A program made the translations under genes and the position numbers. A stretch of 64,000 nucleotides of DNA from Hydnum rufescens UP504 (taxonomy: Eukaryota; Basidiomycota; Agaricomycetes; Cantharellales; Hydnaceae), in the NCBI GenBank assembly GCA_014904985.1, contig MU128910.1:441399-505398 (forward strand), in the 5' to 3' direction. The notes under the pieces were generated by a model. The model made no database searches, was not told where the DNA came from, and saw only the letters and a program-made list of their open reading frames with translations. Positions 59,672-64,000 of this stretch are shown here, one piece after another; position 1 is the stretch's first letter; every line of letters starts with the position of its first letter.

Positions 59672-62371
59672 TTATTGAAAAAGGTCAATCACGACTCCCT
59701 GCATTTTTCCGTCACGTATACTTTCATAGATGATACTGATGTTGTCCCCAAGCGTGACGTCTCCAAAGCCATCCTCGAATAGAATGAGGTTTTCGTATCC
59801 ATGCATCTTTATCCCAAGGGTGTAACGCACGAATTCGTAGATGGGACGGGTCCTACCGAGGAAGGGGCTAGCTGGTGCCGGACCACGAGTCCCATCAAGG
59901 TACTCCGTACGAAGAGTATGGAGAAGATCGGCAGCGCGTTTGGCAAAGGAGGCGCGGAACATTCCAATGGAGGTGACTACATCGGCTAACGGCGAACATG
60001 TAGGCGAATGAAGTAAGAACGAGTTCACCAAGGGAGTGGTGCAAGCGGCGGCTACGGAGACTAGGCGAGGCACGGCATCCTCAGTCGTGCTGCTGTCAAG
60101 AGCATTACGCACTGCACGGAGAAGCGTAAGGTAGAGTGTAGTTTGTGATGCTCTAGAGAGATGAGCGTCGAAGTGCACGGCGAGTTCCTCGGAAAGGATA
60201 GTTTGTATGCCACGGTCGAATTCTCGCTGGAGGGTGCGAAGATCGAGCGCTAAAGCATCCAATAATTTGTCGGTATATGACCAGGAAACTATCAATCTAA
60301 ATGCACACCTTGACATAATACATATAGGTATGAGGAAATAAGCTTCAAAGGTGATCTGTCAGTCGGGTGCAAGAGCATCAAGCTAATCAGAATCCACTCA
60401 CCATTGTGAGAACTTCAAGGGAAGTGATAGTGGCGCGAGCTGAAATGAGGGCGAGAGAACTAGGAATGTCCATGATCGGTGCAATTCATTATGCATATAT
60501 AATTGTGGAGCTTACTTAACAGATTGGTTATGCATCTCCGCGGACTGAATGTGGGTCGAAACAGGATTGGCGAGGTATCCAAGTTCGGAGACGTACGCAG
60601 CAGCCGCGATATCGATGCCTTTGGCGAAGTAATTCACGCTAGGTTCGGATGCGGCAAGGGATGGCGGAAGACCGTTGTTGAGAGCGGGATTAAGGAGTTC
60701 CGTCAACTGTGCGAAAAGAAGTTTGCCCAAGTGATGCAGCGAAAGACGAGTCTGTTCCATGGGATTTGTTATAGCCATCGCTTGGAAGTTTCCGCCGTGG
60801 TGGACGTTGCCGGACTTGCCATCCACAAGCGGATTATCTGTGGCTATCAATTTCATGAATTCAGTATCTTTGGGCGTATCGGATCCAAGAATCAAACTTA
60901 CTGGAATTGCACTCTTGCGTCACAGGCGGCGAGGGCCGACAAGATGGTTTCTAACTGGGGGCCCAGGAATTGGGGTGCGGTCCGCAAGGCGTACCTATCC
61001 TGGCGCAGCTTCCCGACGTCTTCCTTGATGGACAATTCTTTCTCCTCCCCAAGTACCGCAAAACTACTTCCTTGCAGGAGGTCAAATATATTTTTGGCGA
61101 CTTCAATTTGGCCTCTATGGGGACGTGCCACATCATGGATGAACGGATCGAAAGACCTACTGAAGGAGTCAGGATTACCAGGAATGATGGGGAAAACGAG
61201 ATCTGACCTTGGGTGCCGAGGAGTGCTTCTGTCCCCATGGCGGTGCAGACTTGGGCGAGAAGGGCGACGTGCGCTGCATCGTTGAGTGCCAAGGTAGCCA
61301 GACCAGCAGAAAAGGCAGTCCCATTGAGAAGACCTAGATGCTCCTTCGCCTCGAAAACAACATGTTTAAGACCATGGTCTTTGAATGCCTTTACTGCCGG
61401 AACCATGCGACGAGGACCAAATGCGGCAGGACCATCAAATACACGAATAGCTGGGTTTCCTATTAGGGTCCCCGCCACATAAGACAGTGGAGATAAATCT
61501 AGAGTTGATCGAGCCATTAGCTGGGAATGCGAGCCATGGAATATATCTACATACCTCCAGAGGCAGAGATACTGCCACGAAGAGGAACAACTGGAATGAT
61601 ATTCTCGCGAAGGAGTTCGCCAAGTGCCGAGATGAATCCCAACGCACACCAGAGTGTCCGCGAATCAGACTGTTCATGCGAATCAAGATGGCAGCGCGTA
61701 CCCATGATTCCGGCATGGAGGTGCTGGCGATAGGATCAGAAAGAGGAAGCACAGTGGAGGACTTGGACGAAGGGAGGACACCTGCAGTTTGATGCTGCAG
61801 AAGGGCTTTTCCAAGCACGAGTGCATGTTCAGTGCGAGTATCCGCGCTGCCTCCGAATCCTATTCCGGCTGATGATTACATTGGGATATGGAGAAATATA
61901 TTGGCAACGCACCAGTGCTGACGCCAGTAAACACTACTCCCTGTGGCCAACTTTGCTTCAATGACTCTCTGGGCCTCGTCAACCTGTGATCGAGCGGAGG
62001 ATTCAAGCCTTACGGGTGTAGAATATCGTGCAGCTAGCGACGACATCGGCAATGGAGAGGGTGTGACCATTAGACGATGATGGGCCTGCCTGCCCTAAAT
62101 AGAGATTTGGAAAGTTGAGAAAAAAAGGGGAAAAGCGTGAGATGATCAAAGACTGAACTTGTGAGCATCTAGCTCTCTTTGTATACGAATAAATGCCTCC
62201 AGCAGACCAGTATTCCCATCTGGCTTCCTGGGTGGTGCAGGGGTCACGCGATTGATCACGAAAGAGGAAGGCGCGATCGTCATTGAAGGGTGGCACGGGA
62301 ATCAGTTCGGCACCTTGTGGGTGAGGGGGCTGAGGCAAGGGTAGGTTGGCCTTTGACAGGTCGCTATCCAA
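59672..62371 (-). CDS. Phenylalanine ammonia-lyase (PAL), several apparent frameshifts
   Basis: Deaminates L-phenylalanine to trans-cinnamate and ammonia using the self-formed MIO cofactor. From the 5' side: [111 protein letters not shown] then [16 protein letters not shown] (Ala-Ser-Gly of MIO, split by an intron). Further: [99 protein letters not shown] and [19 protein letters not shown]. It ends [16 protein letters not shown], stop at 59672. The start codon is unresolved; the first coding block reaches about 62371. Frame changes at 62031-62033, 61925-61927, 60923-60925 (each C-A-G on plus) and near 61634. All active-site motifs are present. Confidence 0.9.
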
Positions 62372-63256
62372 CGGTTAGTCACTAAGACTGTAAGGGAGGA
62401 CATCATGTCAGTCGTGGCCTATATGGGCGGAAGAAAAGGCCGGCAAGTGCCGTCTTTTCCCCCATAAGGCTTTGGGTTATTTGTTAGCGCGGTTGTAAAA
62501 GCCTATAAGAATATGCTGAGTATAACGCTTATACTTTTTTACAAATCCGTTTCTCCAATGGAGGAAGCCACCTACAAGATTTTTTTTTTCCTTTTGCAGC
62601 CAAACTCCCTTTGACTGTTTTTGCCCCACAGTTACAACAAGTCGGATATACATTCAATGAGTCCCACTCGGGAATGCGGACCTTTTTGCCATTTACTACG
62701 GTTATGGAGGACTCAACACCAGGACGAAGGGACCGCGAGAGATACACAAGGCACGAGTGTTTTGCGGAAAGTATTTTGACAATATCTCATTCAATTTGCT
62801 GTAAGTTGAACCAGTTCTAGTTGATCATATGCGCCCTCTGGTGTCCTCAGAGAGTTGGATATCAAATCCCACAGTCAGGGTATTGGAGATTTCTCAGGTG
62901 ACCCACAGAGACTCACGCAATAAATTTACTGTATCTCTAAACCAAATCAGCGCAACATTTGAGTATCTAGATATTTGAGCCGGGCAGCTACCGTAATTTG
63001 TGAGGACCACAATGCAACCAGCCAATAATAAAAATATAATAATACTCTGACTTTGGGGACTTAACATCCAACTCTGTGAGGACATCACGGGGGGTGAACA
63101 TGATCAACTAGAACTAGTTTGACCTTACAGTGAGGGAAAATATTCAATATTGAATGAGAATACTGTATTGTCAAAATACATTTCGCAAAACCCGCGGCAC
63201 TCGGGTCCCTTTGTCCTGGCGTTGAGTCCTCCATAACGTCGTCAACGGCAACGAGG

Positions 63257-63309
63257 CCCGCATTGCCGAGTGGGATTCATCGACTGTATATACCCACTCG
63301 GAATGCGGG
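63257..63309. repeat. Long inverted repeat (hairpin), 17-18 base arms
   Basis: The left arm CCCGCATTGCCGAGTGGG (63257-63274) pairs with CCCACTCGGAATGCGGG (63293-63309) apart from one bulge, across an 18-base loop. A third copy in right-arm orientation lies at 62663-62679 with one added G. Such arrangements suggest ends of a small mobile element or a regulatory stem. Confidence 0.65.
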
Positions 63310-63880
63310 AATGCGGGACCTATTTGATCCCGTGACTAATCCCCAATCAGCCTCCTCGAATTACGTAATAAAGGAGGCTCTCCCTGCAAGTTAAATTGCC
63401 ATTTCCAACTAAGTTGGACGGTAGGGCTTATATAAATAAATAAAACTCCTTGTGGCACGGTTGAAGTACCGCGATAGGGCGATGGGGCAGTAGTCTTATC
63501 TCGTGTCCAGGTAGGAATATCCTGAACCCATGTGTTTTGGACATGTGGAATCCGGTTTTTTTTTAGATATACATGAAGAGAGTGGGGGTTACTGGTGGCT
63601 TGGTGACTCAAATTTGTTTGTTTGTTATGCTAGTAAATGACTCCATTGATACATCCTGATACATCAGCCATGGAATATTATCGGGCAGCAACTTACTGTG
63701 CTTGATAACCACATGGACTGTTTCTATGGGGCTACTGGGTTGGGAATAGGGTTGTGCCTGAACAGATGGTCAAAGTAGTATTGTGCCACCAACTGTAGAA
63801 TGGGACAATAGTACTGTATCCCATTTTTGTCATTTGGTTGTTTATGTGTGAATGGAGACGATCAATTCAAAAGTCGCATG

Positions 63881-63886
63881 TATAAA
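63881..63886 (+). promoter_or_regulatory. TATA box of the second P450 copy
   Basis: TATAAATTCCAGTCT, matching the first copy, 49 bases before the ATG. Confidence 0.55.
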
Positions 63887-63929
63887 TTCCAGTCTGACCC
63901 CATGAGCTGAGTATCCAGTCCTCCTAACC

Positions 63930-64000
63930 ATGCCAGGGTTTTTCTCTGCCATTTTTCTCGAAACCAACCCAATATTCCCGCTAGCGGGCGTGTGTTGCAT
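63930..64000 (+). CDS. Start of a second CYP53-like P450 (partial)
   Basis: ATG at 63930 and the first 71 bases align with the start of the P450 at 56014: both encode an M-x-G-x-F-S-x-I-F-L-E-x-N-P-I-F start with the same N-terminal anchor and the same TGTGTTGCAT string. The upstream 190 bases also match that gene's promoter. The rest is beyond the window. Confidence 0.8.
   Translation, partial: MPGFFSAIFLETNPIFPLAGVCC

Larger units (their letters stand above)
62372..63929. other. Intergenic region between PAL and the second P450, with hairpin repeats
   Basis: Divergent promoter region. It contains a three-copy repeat element at 62663-62679, 63257-63274 and 63293-63309, a GAAAAGGCCGGCAAGTGCC-type inverted repeat near 62432-62458, and the duplicated P450 promoter from about 63740. 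A minus open frame at 62529-62747 (IPEWDSLNVYPTCCNCGAK) is short and starts on a non-ATG codon; I leave it unassigned. Confidence 0.45.

Noticed and set aside
1..64000. CRISPR array, prophage, plasmid origin or bacterial operon
   Set aside because: No regularly spaced repeats or phage genes were seen, and the intron-rich eukaryotic gene structure makes them implausible.

Overview
This window reads as nuclear DNA of an agaricomycete (mushroom-forming) basidiomycete. The genes are split by many short GT-AG introns of roughly 45 to 70 bases, both strands are densely used, and several neighbours are divergent with less than 100 bases between start codons. The gene families are typical of the group: a NACHT-type NTPase fragment, a GPI-type Rds1-like ferritin-fold protein, a beta-trefoil mushroom lectin, a CYP53-type P450, a basidiomycete phenylalanine ammonia-lyase and a Bqt4-like APSES protein. 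I saw no bacterial operon, no CRISPR array and no convincing tRNA or rRNA.

Layout: 1-9.3 kb holds a partial DxxY-type methyltransferase (-), a Dal5/Tna1-like MFS carrier (+), a charged coiled-coil protein (+) and an unresolved gene (-). 10.5-19.5 kb holds an F-box/LRR protein (+), then two calcium exchangers placed tail to tail: a CAX-type Ca2+/H+ antiporter (+) and an NCX/NCLX-type cation/Ca2+ exchanger (-). 19.6-26.5 kb holds a Bqt4-like inner-nuclear-membrane protein (+), the PP1 regulator Sds22 (-), an ankyrin protein (-) and the DEAD-box ribosome-assembly helicase Dbp6/DDX51 (+). 26.8-38.5 kb holds a secreted double-psi beta-barrel protein (-), an Axl2-like cadherin-fold polarity protein (-), an unknown Ser/Pro-rich protein (-), Arp3 (+), a truncated NACHT NTPase (+) and an APH-fold kinase-like protein (+). 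38.5-52.9 kb holds a TE-like gap, a beta-trefoil lectin (+), an Rds1-like ferritin-fold protein (-), a Zn2Cys6 regulator (-), the complex I NDUFA9-type subunit (-), the SWI/SNF-RSC subunit Ssr4 (+) and an unknown gene (+). 52.9-64 kb is gene-poor but carries a CYP53-like P450 (+), phenylalanine ammonia-lyase (-) and the first bases of a second P450 copy with a duplicated promoter. PAL and two P450s together suggest a small cinnamate/benzoate module.

The main anomaly is in the sequence rather than in gene content. Many conserved genes carry single-base frameshifts. Most +1 events fall where an expected CpG reads C-T-G or C-A-G, as if the two alleles of a CpG transition (or methylcytosine and its miscall) had been written side by side. 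Most -1 events fall in short homopolymers. Reading frames below are therefore exon models read through these sites, and stops within conserved genes should not be taken as proof of pseudogenes. Exon borders were set by eye from GT/AG signals and family conservation.
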